Assembly (NCBI GenBank): GCA_965224015.1
Contig: OZ245032.1
Span: 868,001 to 932,000, forward strand
DNA: 64,000 nucleotides
Direction of reading: 5' to 3'
Origin: CBDCVD01 sp965224015
GTDB lineage: Bacteria; Pseudomonadota; Alphaproteobacteria; Rhizobiales; CBDCVD01
Positions 53,436 through 61,822 of this stretch are shown here, piece after piece. The notes under the pieces are model-generated. The model did no database searches. It was not told the origin of the DNA and saw nothing but the letters and a program-made list of their open reading frames with translations. Position numbers and translations under genes: made by a program. Within the stretch, counting starts at the first letter, position 1, and each line of letters begins with the position of its first letter.

Positions 53436-53657
53436 ATGCTTGAAAACCCACTTCCCTCCGATCCGCTGGGCAGTTCGTGCCTGTTAAGCAAGCGCTTCAA
53501 GCAGGAGGCGACACCTCACGAGACCGCGCGCTATATCGCACAAATCTGTGGTGAACTGCAGGAAATGGCCCTTGATAAAAACCTCGACATGCTGGTTTAT
53601 CTATTGGCCAACGTGCGTCAGGAGGCGTTGGAGTTCTTGTTAAACCTGCGCCGGTGA
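53436..53657 (+). CDS. Small conserved alphaproteobacterial protein of unknown function
   Basis: ATG at 53436 with AAGGGAG seven bases upstream gives 73 residues. The body THETARYIAQICGELQEM-like region (HETARYIAQICGELQEMALD, then LDMLVYLLANVRQEALEFL) resembles short helical proteins widespread in alphaproteobacteria with no established function. Soluble, no signal peptide. Preceded by a strong terminator-like hairpin. Confidence 0.65.
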   Translation: MLENPLPSDPLGSSCLLSKRFKQEATPHETARYIAQICGELQEMALDKNLDMLVYLLANVRQEALEFLLNLRR

Positions 53658-53772
53658 GCAAAAGCCTGAAAGCCAAAAACCAAGAAATTTAAAATACCCG
53701 CGGTTAGGATCAAGAGAAAGGCGAAATCAGGCCTTGGGCATGGCCCTGGTCATCCTTTTTCAGCCTCGCGAA

Positions 53773-53904
53773 GCCATTTATCTGATCATTGCTTTTTTCC
53801 GGCGGCTTCGTGGTGTGTCAAGGGCGCCTCGCGCCGCCTTCGGCGGTTGTTAAACCCTTGACACACCACAGCCGCCGGTTAGGGCTCATGATCAGATAAA
53901 TGGC
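53773..53904. repeat. Hairpin H2, long inverted repeat with constant loop and variable arms
   Basis: Same outer ends and loop as H1 (40844-40977): GCCATTTATCTGATCAT and ATGATCAGATAAATGGC outside, TGTCAAGGGCGC and AAACCCTTGACA inside. The intervening arms are CCGGCGGCTTCGTGGTG and CACCACAGCCGCCGG, unrelated to those of H1 but again complementary. It continues into a family B repeat (53897-53976). Confidence 0.9.
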
Positions 53905-54000
53905 TGGTAGCGCCTTTCGTATAGACATGAACCGATAAAGCACGAGAAAAAGCCCCTTATCCATAACCGAGGTTAAAAAAGTTATCCCCTTCTGTTACGA

Positions 54001-54133
54001 GAGGGTTATGGTGGGGCTTACCGGCCTTTTCGGATTGCCTGATGCGGCCGCGCATCGGGCAGAAGGCCGGGCGGTGGTCCCGAAGTGGACGTTGTGTACG
54101 GAACACGTCCTAACAGGGCGACCCCATAACCTC
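54001..54133 (+). ncRNA. Candidate structured RNA, identity unknown
   Basis: A closing stem GAGGGTTATGG (54001-54011) can pair with CCATAACCTC (54124-54133). Inside, CCGGCCTT (54021) pairs with AAGGCCGG (54063), topped by TGCC/GGCA and GATGCG/CGCATC around GCCG; a second hairpin is GGACGT (54087) with ACGTCC (54105). The nested helices are far from random, but I cannot match it to SRP, tmRNA, RNase P or a riboswitch. It might also be another mobile hairpin. Confidence 0.35.
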
Positions 54134-54401
54134 CGGTGCGGCCGCAGGACGCAAACCCTGGTGCCGACAGCGGCGGGAAGGCCGACAGGATTTGATGACT
54201 TGACGATTTGAGACATTGACGTCTTGTGGGCCGGGCGATTTAAGGTTTTGAGACCTTGTGAGGTTTTTCGTGTTCACGTACATGAATACGAAAATCTTGA
54301 AGGGATCAAGGCTTTAAAACCTGAAGACTGGACGAATTACGAGCATTGGTTCTGAAGGGCTTCAGGGTTGAACGGTTCATGAGGAAGAATTCTTGAAGAC
54401 T

Positions 54402-54676
54402 TAGAGCGTGTCATGTCTTAATAGAACCATTCTGACGGAGCGATTTTGTGACAAGATGGGCCTTAAGGCTCGCAGGATATAGTGGGGCTATTTTCAAGAG
54501 GCTTAAGGCCCATATTGGTGCAAAAGCGCCCGTCCCTTCGGGTTTCCGATTGGCGGACGCCCACGCCCAAGCCGCTCTCGGGAGATGCGCAAGCATCGCC
54601 CTTCGATCGCCTTGAGCGTGGATCGCCTCGCCAATCGAGAAACAGAATTGCTTCTATTAAGACATGACACGCTCTA
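54402..54676. repeat. Complete family E element (275 bases)
   Basis: Inverted ends TAGAGCGTGTCATGTCTTAA and TTAAGACATGACACGCTCTA extend about 30 bases with few mismatches. The interior contains further palindromic segments (CCTTAAGGCTCG.. CTTAAGGCCC) and the CGATTGGCG/CGCCAATC-type block also seen at 23879-24045. No coding frame for a transposase, so non-autonomous. Confidence 0.85.
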
Positions 54677-55179
54677 TAAGTCTCAGTGCTTGAAATCCTG
54701 AGGATTTGAGATGCAAAGGACAGCATCCTACGGTGGCGTGTACAATGTCCCCCTGTCAGGGGCCGTGTGCGACACCGGTCTTGATGAAGGCAGGCCCGCA
54801 GCACTTTACCGCTTGACACACCAGGTGCGCGAATATCCCGAGGTGGGTGACGCTGCTTTGGGTTGTGCTGGAGGCGACTGGTGCTATTATAAATGGCGAG
54901 CCAGGTTTATGGGTTCGGGCTGAGAACGCCGCAGATCACCGTGTGCGGGTCATCGTTGACCGCCCCAAAACTGTTATTATTGTATACATTGCGCATGCGG
55001 CTCGATTGTGACCCGCGCTATCCACAAGGCTCTTGAGGCATATTAAACCCTTTGCCTTTTGCCTTTTGTTTTCAAGCCACGGACGGACACCCGCCGCGTG
55101 AAGATTTTCCCATGCCTGGTTCAGAAGCCTGAAAGCAGACGTGGAACCTCAACAGGTGGAAACGTCTATTTGCGACCTG
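54677..55179. other. Intergenic stretch with no recognised content
   Basis: About 500 bases between a family E element and lipB. Short frames are not protein-like. No tRNA, rRNA or known RNA is recognised. Confidence 0.45.
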
Positions 55180-55193
55180 GAGCGTGTCATGTC

Positions 55194-55907
55194 CTAATTG
55201 TGATCGACCGTGCAGGGCGCGGTGTCAACAGTGGACCCGAACAGTTTTTCGAACTCCGCACGCAAAACCGTGTCGATCTTTGCCATGGGCATGGATTGCC
55301 CAAGCGCTGCCAGGCTGGTAACCCCCAAATCCCCAATGCCGCAGGGAACAATGCCCCCGTAATGGCTGAGATCCGGATCAACATTGAGACTGACCCCATG
55401 CCACGTCACCCAACGGGTCACGCGCACCCCAATGGCTGCGATCTTTTGCGCAGGCTCTGGCCCGACCCACACCCCTATGCGCTGTTCATCCCGCCTTCCC
55501 TCAATCCCGAGCCTGGCGAGGGTACGGATAAGCCACTCCTCCAGGTGCCACACATAGGCGCGCACATCACGACCTCGCCTGCTCAGGTCGAGCATAACAT
55601 AGGCAATACGCTGCCCAGGACCGTGATAGGTATATTTCCCGCCCCGCCCGGTCTTGTAGACAGGAAATCGATTTTTATCCAAAAGGTCCTTTGAATCGGC
55701 ACTGGTTCCTGCGGTATAGAGCGGCTGATGCGCAAGAAGCCACACCATCTCCCGCGCTTTTCCCGCGCCAAGCGCCGCAACCCGCGCTTGCATGCGGGCC
55801 AAGGCTTCAGGATAGGCAACCGTTTCTCTTGAAATCGACCAGTCTACAGGAGCCGCCGGTCCAGCTTGCAGAACGGGTTGTTCGAAGCGTTCCCGGGATC
55901 GCGGCAC
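55194..55907 (-). CDS. lipB: Octanoyl-[acyl carrier protein]:protein octanoyltransferase
   Basis: GTG at 55907 behind TTGGGAG gives 237 residues. LipB moves octanoate from ACP to lipoyl domains, the first step of lipoate assembly (targets would include AcoC here). Motifs: VWLLAHQPLYTAGTSADSKD, KTGRGGKYTYHGPGQRIAYV, KIAAIGVRVTRWVTWHG with the active Lys, and GGIVPCGIGDLGVTSL with the catalytic Cys. The TAG stop is contributed by a family E terminus (55180-55196). Confidence 0.95.
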   Translation of the reverse strand: MPRSRERFEQPVLQAGPAAPVDWSISRETVAYPEALARMQARVAALGAGKAREMVWLLAHQPLYTAGTSADSKDLLDKNRFPVYKTGRGGKYTYHGPGQRIAYVMLDLSRRGRDVRAYVWHLEEWLIRTLARLGIEGRRDEQRIGVWVGPEPAQKIAAIGVRVTRWVTWHGVSLNVDPDLSHYGGIVPCGIGDLGVTSLAALGQSMPMAKIDTVLRAEFEKLFGSTVDTAPCTVDHN

Positions 55908-55995
55908 GGGGGGCTCCCAAAGTTATCCGACCGGATGGAGCATGTCAAAAGCTGGCAGGCCCCGCAAAGGCTCCAAAACCGCGCCTGGCTTCTTC

Positions 55996-56436
55996 TTAAG
56001 CGGCAACGCCCTCGCCTTCCTCGACACGTGCAACTTCAGCTGTCGGGCCCGAGTCCTGACCACGTGCCTCTTCGTCGCGATCGACGAACTCGATAACCGC
56101 CATCGGAGCGTTATCCCCATGGCGAAATCCGGCCTTGAGAACCCGCGTGTAACCGCCATTACGATCCGCATAGCGCGGGCCGAGGGTCTCAAATAGTTTC
56201 GCCACCATGGCTTTATCGCGCACCTTGCTGATGGCCCGCCGGCGCGAAGCCAAATCTCCGCGCTTGGCAAGAGTAACCAACTTTTCAACAACAGGACGCA
56301 ATTCCTTGGCTTTGGGCAGAGTGGTGACAATCTGCTCATGTTTGATCATTGCCGCAGCCATATTGGCAAAAAGCGCCTTGCGGTGGCTCGCCGTGCGGTT
56401 CAGTTTACGCCCCTTATTGCCATGACGCATGGTCAT
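55996..56436 (-). CDS. rplQ: 50S ribosomal protein L17
   Basis: A 146-residue L17 starting MRHGNKGRKLNRTASHRKAL. The core through DNAPMAVIEFVDRDEE is standard; the last ~25 residues (PTAEVARVEEGEGVAA) are an acidic tail longer than in E. coli. Last gene of the alpha operon, 50 bases after rpoA, with lipB 88 bases downstream. Confidence 0.97.
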   Translation of the reverse strand: MTMRHGNKGRKLNRTASHRKALFANMAAAMIKHEQIVTTLPKAKELRPVVEKLVTLAKRGDLASRRRAISKVRDKAMVAKLFETLGPRYADRNGGYTRVLKAGFRHGDNAPMAVIEFVDRDEEARGQDSGPTAEVARVEEGEGVAA

Positions 56437-56486
56437 CTCCTTAACTTAAACGTAAAACGCAGCATTTAGCGCGCAAATGCTTGCGC

Positions 56487-57503
56487 CTAATACTTATCCT
56501 CGAATTTCTTGGCGAGTTCGTCGATGTTCTCGGGCGGCCAATTGGGAACTTCCATCCCCAGGTGCAGCCCCATACCGGCGAGCACCTCTTTGATCTCGTT
56601 GAGCGACTTACGGCCAAAATTGGGCGTGCGCAGCATTTCCGCCTCTGATTTCTGAATCAAATCGCCAATGTAGACAATATTGTCATTCTTCAGGCAGTTT
56701 GCAGAGCGAACGGAAAGCTCCAGCTCGTCAACCTTACGCAACAAGGCGGGATTGAAGGCCAATTCCGGCGCCACCTCTGGCACGATCTCGCGCTGGGGCT
56801 CCTCAAAATTAATAAAGATCGACAACTGGTCCTGTAAAATACGTGCAGAAAACGCCAACGCATCCTCCGGTGTTACCGACCCGTCGGTCTCAATCGTCAA
56901 AGTCAGCTTGTCGTAATCAAGAACCTGTCCCTCGCGGGTATTCTCGACCTTATAAGAGACCTTCCTGACGGGGCTATAAAGAGAATCAACGGGAATAAAG
57001 CCAATAGGCGCGTCCCCCGGTCGGTTTTGCTCAGCGGGCTGATAACCCTTGCCCGTGTTGACGGTAAACTCCATGCGGATATCGGCCCCCTCGTCAAGGT
57101 GACATAGCACCAAATCAGGGTTGAGGATTTCAATTTCACCAATCAGCTGGATGTCACCGGCGCTGACAACACCAGGTCCCTGCTTGGTCAAAGTCATACG
57201 CTTGGGCCCCTCTCCTTCCATGCGAATGGCGATATCCTTGGTGTTGAGAACAATGTCGGTGATGTCCTCACGTACACCTGGGATTGAGGAGAATTCGTGA
57301 AGAACCCCGTCGATCTGAATGGCATTAACGGCTGCCCCCTGCAACGATGACAGCAGGACCCGCCGCAAAGCATTTCCCAGAGTCATACCGTAGCCGCGCT
57401 CAAGCGGCTCGGCGACGATCGTTGCCTTGGTGCGCGCATCTTCGCCTACACGCATATCAAGCCGATGGGGCCTGATCAATTCCTGCCAGTTCTTGCTGAT
57501 CAT
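56487..57503 (-). CDS. rpoA: DNA-directed RNA polymerase alpha subunit
   Basis: A 338-residue alpha subunit. N-terminal assembly domain with ERGYGMTLGNALRRVLLSSL; C-terminal DNA/activator-binding domain with ELSVRSANCLKNDNIVYIGD and TPNFGRKSLNEIKEVLAGMG. Normal length. The 195-base gap to rpsK upstream contains repeat fragments (57601-57701), unusual inside this operon. Confidence 0.98.
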   Translation of the reverse strand: MISKNWQELIRPHRLDMRVGEDARTKATIVAEPLERGYGMTLGNALRRVLLSSLQGAAVNAIQIDGVLHEFSSIPGVREDITDIVLNTKDIAIRMEGEGPKRMTLTKQGPGVVSAGDIQLIGEIEILNPDLVLCHLDEGADIRMEFTVNTGKGYQPAEQNRPGDAPIGFIPVDSLYSPVRKVSYKVENTREGQVLDYDKLTLTIETDGSVTPEDALAFSARILQDQLSIFINFEEPQREIVPEVAPELAFNPALLRKVDELELSVRSANCLKNDNIVYIGDLIQKSEAEMLRTPNFGRKSLNEIKEVLAGMGLHLGMEVPNWPPENIDELAKKFEDKY

Positions 57504-57600
57504 GGGAGAATACCTTTGCTTGCATCGTTCATTCCGCGTGCCGTGTATTCAGGAAAGTCTTGAAAGCAGCAGCACGAATTGCCTGTTTGCGACGAATTAT

Positions 57601-57701
57601 ACCAGCGGTATGGGCTTTATAGATACGCCGGCTGGTGTACGGCCTTGATAACACACTTAACTGACGCTAGAGCGACTGACGCTAGAGCGTGTCATGTCTT
57701 A
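57601..57701. repeat. MITE A half and family E terminus inside the ribosomal alpha operon
   Basis: 57600-57668 carries the left two thirds of family A (TACCAGCGGTATGGGCTTTA onward) without its right end. It is followed by CTAGAGCGACTGACG and CTAGAGCGTGTCATGTCTTA at 57682-57701, a family E end whose last TTA is the complement of the rpsK TAA stop. Confidence 0.85.
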
Positions 57702-58088
57702 GACCCGACGGCGCTTGCGCGGCCGACAACCATTATGGGGAATAGGCGTGACGTCGCGAATGGAAGAAATGGTAAAACCAGCAGCTTGCAGGGCCCGCAA
57801 GGCCGATTCTCGCCCGGAACCTGGACCACAAACCTCCACCTCCAGGGTTTTCATGCCATGGTCCATGGCCTTCTTGGCCACGGTCTCAGCTGTCAGCTGC
57901 GCCGCATAAGGTGTCGATTTGCGCGAACCCTTAAAGCCCATGGCCCCGGCCGAGCTCCACGAAATCGTATTGCCTTGGGCATCGGTGATGGTGATCATGG
58001 TGTTATTAAATGTGGCGCGCACATGGGCTTTGCCAGAGGCTATATTCTTGCGCTCTTTGCGCTTTATCCGCGCCTTGTCTTTCGCCAT
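57699..58088 (-). CDS. rpsK: 30S ribosomal protein S11
   Basis: ATG at 58088 gives the standard 129 residues: MAKDKARIKRKERKNIASGK, HVRATFNNTMITITDAQGN, GFKGSRKSTPYAAQ and C-terminal HNGCRPRKRRRV. Upstream in-frame ATG at 58106 is less likely. The stop lies in a family E terminus. The 250-base gap to rpsM holds nothing recognisable. Confidence 0.97.
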   Translation of the reverse strand: MAKDKARIKRKERKNIASGKAHVRATFNNTMITITDAQGNTISWSSAGAMGFKGSRKSTPYAAQLTAETVAKKAMDHGMKTLEVEVCGPGSGRESALRALQAAGFTISSIRDVTPIPHNGCRPRKRRRV

Positions 58089-58338
58089 GGTGAATTTGGT
58101 CCTCATTTCATGCCGGCGCCAGGGCGGGCATCTTTGCTATGATCTCGTTACATCAGCGGCCTTGTTTTGACGCCCTTATGACGCCGTTTGAACAAATGCG
58201 CCAACAAAGGCGTAAAGCGCGTTGCCCCATGCGCCCCCCTGGCAATTAGCGATACCTCCGGCATCCGCACAAACCCGATCCGATGATGCATTTGCCCACA
58301 GCCAACAGCGGTTCCGCCAACGCCGTTTGCGCGTCGGG

Positions 58339-58707
58339 CTATGTTTTCTTTCCAGCAATCGGTTTGGCCGGCCCTTTGCGGGTGCGCGCATTTGTATGGG
58401 TGCGTTGTCCGCGTACAGGTAAACCGCGGCGGTGGCGTAACCCGCGATAACATCCCAGATCCATCAAACGCTTGATGTTCATTGCCGCATCGCGACGCAG
58501 GTCCCCCTCGACCATATAATCGCGATCAATAACCTCGCGTATTTTAATGATCTCGGCGTCCGACAGTTCGTTTACCCGGCGCTGCGCGGGAATACTGACC
58601 TTTTCACAAATTTCCCGCGCCAGCGCAGGGCCAATACCATGGATATACCGAAGGCCAATCTCAACCCGCTTGGCTGCGGGAATATTGACACCTGCTATTC
58701 GTGCCAT
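58339..58707 (-). CDS. rpsM: 30S ribosomal protein S13
   Basis: A 122-residue S13 with MARIAGVNIPAAKRVEIGLR, YIHGIGPALAREICEKV (helix-hairpin-helix) and the C-terminal RGLPVRGQRTHTNARTRKGP contact tail. Normal length and order behind adk, but 283 bases downstream of it. Confidence 0.97.
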   Translation of the reverse strand: MARIAGVNIPAAKRVEIGLRYIHGIGPALAREICEKVSIPAQRRVNELSDAEIIKIREVIDRDYMVEGDLRRDAAMNIKRLMDLGCYRGLRHRRGLPVRGQRTHTNARTRKGPAKPIAGKKT

Positions 58708-58990
58708 ATGTCCAGTTCTCCTGATCCAAGCAACAGCTGGAAACGTCTATTGACGATCTGCCCAGCCAAGCACCGGCGTGCTTGACGCCTGGAGCGTTTA
58801 TCCCACAACAAAACCGGCAGCGATTTCAATAAACCGCGCCGATAACCAAAATCTGCGCCGAGTCTTATCTCATAGATGACAACGACGTCAATCCTTTTGT
58901 CAGGCCCTCAAGCCATTATCACGACAAATAGCAGGACACAGGCTAATACCAGTAGACGTTCCCAGGTTTACTCTGCACCCCAAGCCAAGG
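58708..58990. other. Gap between adk and rpsM without gene
   Basis: 283 bases. A phrase GCTGGAAACGTCTATT near 58737 recurs as GGTGGAAACGTCTATT near 55156, each followed by CCTGGAGCGT, so a diverged repeat end may be present. Nothing else seen. Confidence 0.45.
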
Positions 58991-59560
58991 TTACGCCGCC
59001 AGCGCCGTCGCGATCTCATTGGCCACATCATCAATCGCTGCCATACCGTCAACAGATACGAGCATCCCCTTGTCGCGATAATAAGCCACAAGAGGTGCGG
59101 TGTCGCGTTCGTAAACGTCAAGCCGCTGTTTGAGGGCATCGGCATTGTCATCGGCGCGGGCCTCACTGGACTGTGCGGCCCGTTTTACAATGCGCGCCAA
59201 AAGCGCCTTGGGATCGACCGCCAGTTCAACAACCCCATCAAGATGCAATTGTTTTTCCTCCAGCAGTTTGTCCAGGGCCTGTGCCTGGGCCAATGTGCGG
59301 GGAAAACCGTCAAGAATAAAACCATTGGCGCAATCCGCTTGCCCCACCCGATCGGCAATAATCGAGACGACAACATCGTCTGGCACCAATTCGCCGCGCG
59401 CCATAATATCCTTGGCCCGCAGGCCCACAGGGGTCCCTGCCGCAACAGCAGACCTGAGCATATCTCCGGTCGAAAGCTGGATGATAGAATATCTCTCCAC
59501 AAGTCTTAAGGCCTGGGTTCCCTTGCCCGCACCTGGCGGTCCCAACAATATCAGTCTCAT
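58991..59560 (-). CDS. adk: Adenylate kinase, short form
   Basis: A 189-residue nucleoside-monophosphate kinase with P-loop LLGPPGAGKGTQALRL, STGDMLRSAV, NGFILDGFPRTLAQAQ and RADDNADALKQRLDVYERDT. It lacks the long LID insertion and zinc cysteines, as in other alphaproteobacteria. ATG overlaps the secY stop by 4 bases, the usual secY-adk coupling. Confidence 0.96.
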   Translation of the reverse strand: MRLILLGPPGAGKGTQALRLVERYSIIQLSTGDMLRSAVAAGTPVGLRAKDIMARGELVPDDVVVSIIADRVGQADCANGFILDGFPRTLAQAQALDKLLEEKQLHLDGVVELAVDPKALLARIVKRAAQSSEARADDNADALKQRLDVYERDTAPLVAYYRDKGMLVSVDGMAAIDDVANEIATALAA

Positions 59561-60906
59561 CGTCTACCTCCCCGCAGTTTCGATTTTTTGATCAATCCCT
59601 CATACTGGTGGGCCAGCAAGTGGCCCTGAATCTGCGCAACCGTATCAAGGGTCACGCTGACGGCAATCAGCAATGATGTTCCCCCAAAAATGATCGCAAT
59701 TCCCGCATAGGAACGGAAAAACTCCGGCAACAGGCAAATCAATGCCAGATACAGCGCTCCCACCGTGGTAATGCGCATGAGAACATAATCGATATAGGCA
59801 GCGGTGCGCTCACCGGGGCGAATACCGGGGATAAACCCGCCCTGTTTTTTCAAATTGTCCGCCGTTTCGCTCGGCTTGAACACCAGGGCGGTGTAAAAAA
59901 ATGCAAAAAATATTATCAGCGCGGCATAAAGAAACAGGAACACCGGCTGGCCGGGTCCCAGATAGGCCGCAACGGCCCCGAAAAACCCGGTACCTGAGCC
60001 ACCTGCGGCCCCCTGCCCGACAGAAAAACTGGTTATGGTCGCTGGCATCAACAATAATGATGAAGCAAAAATGGGGGGGATAACGCCGGCGGTATTCAGC
60101 TTTAAGGGCAGATGCGATTGATCCCCTTGGAACATGCGGTTGCCCATTTGACGCTTGGGGTATTGGACAATGAGGCGCCGTTGGGCGCGCTCCACAAACA
60201 CAATCAGGGCAATAATCATTACCGCGGCAACAAGAACGCCCAACAGAAGTGGCGTTGCCAGGTCGCCGGTGCGGTTGCTATCGAACAATTGTGACAGGGC
60301 ACCCGGGAACTCCGCCACAATGCCGGCAAAAATAATCAGCGATATGCCATTTCCCACTCCCCGCGCGGTGATCTGCTCGCCGAGCCACATAAGAAATATG
60401 GTTCCCCCAACCAGAGTGATAACGGCTGAGATGCGAAAGAACAGGCCTGGATCCAAAACAAGACCTGGCGAGCGCTCAAGGCCCACCGCCAGGCCAAATG
60501 CCTGTACGGTTGCCAAAAGAACTGTCAAATACCGGGTGTACTGGTTGATGGTGCGCCGCCCCTGCTCGCCTTCTTTCTTCAAGGCTTCAAAGCTCGGCAC
60601 CACCGCGGTCATCAGCTGCACAATGATGGAGGCGGAAATATAGGGCATAATGCCTAGCGCCAAGATGGCCATACGGCCAACGGCACCGCCCGAAAACACA
60701 TTGAACAGGCCCACCACACCCCCTTGCAAGCTTTCAATGAAGCGCGCCAGTTCAATAGGGTTAATGCCAGGCAGGGGAACAAAAGTGCCAAAACGATAAA
60801 CCAGCAGGGCCCCGAGGGTAAACCAGATGCGTTTTTTTAACTCGTCGGCCTTGGCAAAGGCGGAAAAGTTGATATTGGCGGCGAGTTGTTCTGCTGCTGA
60901 GGCCAT
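59557..60906 (-). CDS. secY: Protein translocase subunit SecY
   Basis: A 449-residue inner-membrane channel with ten helices. Landmarks: RIWFTLGALLVYRFGTFVPL, the plug-side GLFNVFSGGAVGRMAILALG, IMPYISASIIVQLM, and the cytoplasmic loop GGFIPGIRPGERTAAYI. The 31-base gap from rplO and the overlap with adk follow the standard spc order. Confidence 0.97.
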   Translation of the reverse strand: MASAAEQLAANINFSAFAKADELKKRIWFTLGALLVYRFGTFVPLPGINPIELARFIESLQGGVVGLFNVFSGGAVGRMAILALGIMPYISASIIVQLMTAVVPSFEALKKEGEQGRRTINQYTRYLTVLLATVQAFGLAVGLERSPGLVLDPGLFFRISAVITLVGGTIFLMWLGEQITARGVGNGISLIIFAGIVAEFPGALSQLFDSNRTGDLATPLLLGVLVAAVMIIALIVFVERAQRRLIVQYPKRQMGNRMFQGDQSHLPLKLNTAGVIPPIFASSLLLMPATITSFSVGQGAAGGSGTGFFGAVAAYLGPGQPVFLFLYAALIIFFAFFYTALVFKPSETADNLKKQGGFIPGIRPGERTAAYIDYVLMRITTVGALYLALICLLPEFFRSYAGIAIIFGGTSLLIAVSVTLDTVAQIQGHLLAHQYEGLIKKSKLRGGRR

Positions 60907-60937
60907 AAACTGTCAAACGGGACGTACCCGATATCCT

Positions 60938-61468
60938 TCACGTTGTCGATTGGTCATCGTTGTCGGCCTTGTCGGCCTTGTCGGCCCCACTGGCGCGAGC
61001 CCGGCGCGACTGGGGAGCGATCGTCACACGCCCCCCTGCTTTTTCGATTTTTTCGATGGCGCTTTTCGAAGCCCCAGCCGCCTCAAACGAAACCGCCTGG
61101 GTCAGCTCTCCGTCGCCGAGCAAGCGAACTCCGTCGAGAATGCGGCGAATAACACCCGCCTGATGCAAGGCTTTGGCATCGACAGTCTCGCCCGCATCAA
61201 GTTTGTTCGCGTCAATCGCCTGCTGAATGCGCCCCACGTTAACCGCGTTAAACCGCTTGGCAAAGATATTATTGAACCCCCGCTTGGGCAGGCGCCGGTG
61301 AATGGGCATTTGGCCGCCTTCAAAGCCCTTGATGGCGACGCCGGAGCGTGACTTTTGCCCCTTCATGCCTCGCCCGCCCGTCTTTCCAAACCCCGAGCCC
61401 ATGCCGCGCCCGACGCGGCGTCTGGACTTTCGCGATCCCTCTCGATCCTGCAAATTATTCAGTCTCAT
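60938..61468 (-). CDS. rplO: 50S ribosomal protein L15
   Basis: A 176-residue L15: MRLNNLQDREGSRKSRRRVG, GMGSGFGKTGGRGMKGQKSR and FEGGQMPIHRRLPKRGF. The C-terminal ~25 residues (ASGADKADKADNDDQSTT) form an acidic tail with a short ADK repeat, longer than in E. coli. It overlaps the rpmD stop by one base. Confidence 0.96.
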   Translation of the reverse strand: MRLNNLQDREGSRKSRRRVGRGMGSGFGKTGGRGMKGQKSRSGVAIKGFEGGQMPIHRRLPKRGFNNIFAKRFNAVNVGRIQQAIDANKLDAGETVDAKALHQAGVIRRILDGVRLLGDGELTQAVSFEAAGASKSAIEKIEKAGGRVTIAPQSRRARASGADKADKADNDDQSTT

Positions 61469-61683
61469 CAGTTTGCGTCCTTGCCAGCATCAACCACGCG
61501 CACCATGTGGGAAACTTTCGCAATCATCCCGCGTACTGCTGGGGTGTCCTCCAGGGTGCGGCGCCGCCCGAGTTTGTTCAGTCCCAAACCCACCAGGGTT
61601 TGGCGTTGGTCCTTGGTGCGCCTTATGGGGCTACCGGTCTGCTCAACGGTCACCGTTGCTGAAGTTTTCTTCTTTTCCGCCAT
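61468..61683 (-). CDS. rpmD: 50S ribosomal protein L30
   Basis: A 71-residue L30 with TVTVEQTGSPIRRTKDQRQT, LVGLGLNKLGRRRTLEDTP and VRGMIAKVSHMVRVVD. Slightly longer at both ends than E. coli L30, as usual in alphaproteobacteria. Confidence 0.95.
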   Translation of the reverse strand: MAEKKKTSATVTVEQTGSPIRRTKDQRQTLVGLGLNKLGRRRTLEDTPAVRGMIAKVSHMVRVVDAGKDAN

Positions 61684-61822
61684 GGCCTTCGGCTCTTTCC
61701 TGAATAAAACTATGGGTCATAAATATGTCTTTTTAAAAGGGCGTACAAGGTGGTGCCAACGCTGCCTGGTCGCGGGACTGAACCCCAAGGGCTGACGAGG
61801 CGGAAGCGGGTTCGCTTACGTC

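Noticed and set aside
54008..54211. Short plus-strand frame in the candidate RNA region
   Set aside because: Starts without a ribosome site and lies across strong nested hairpins; RNA structure explains the sequence better.
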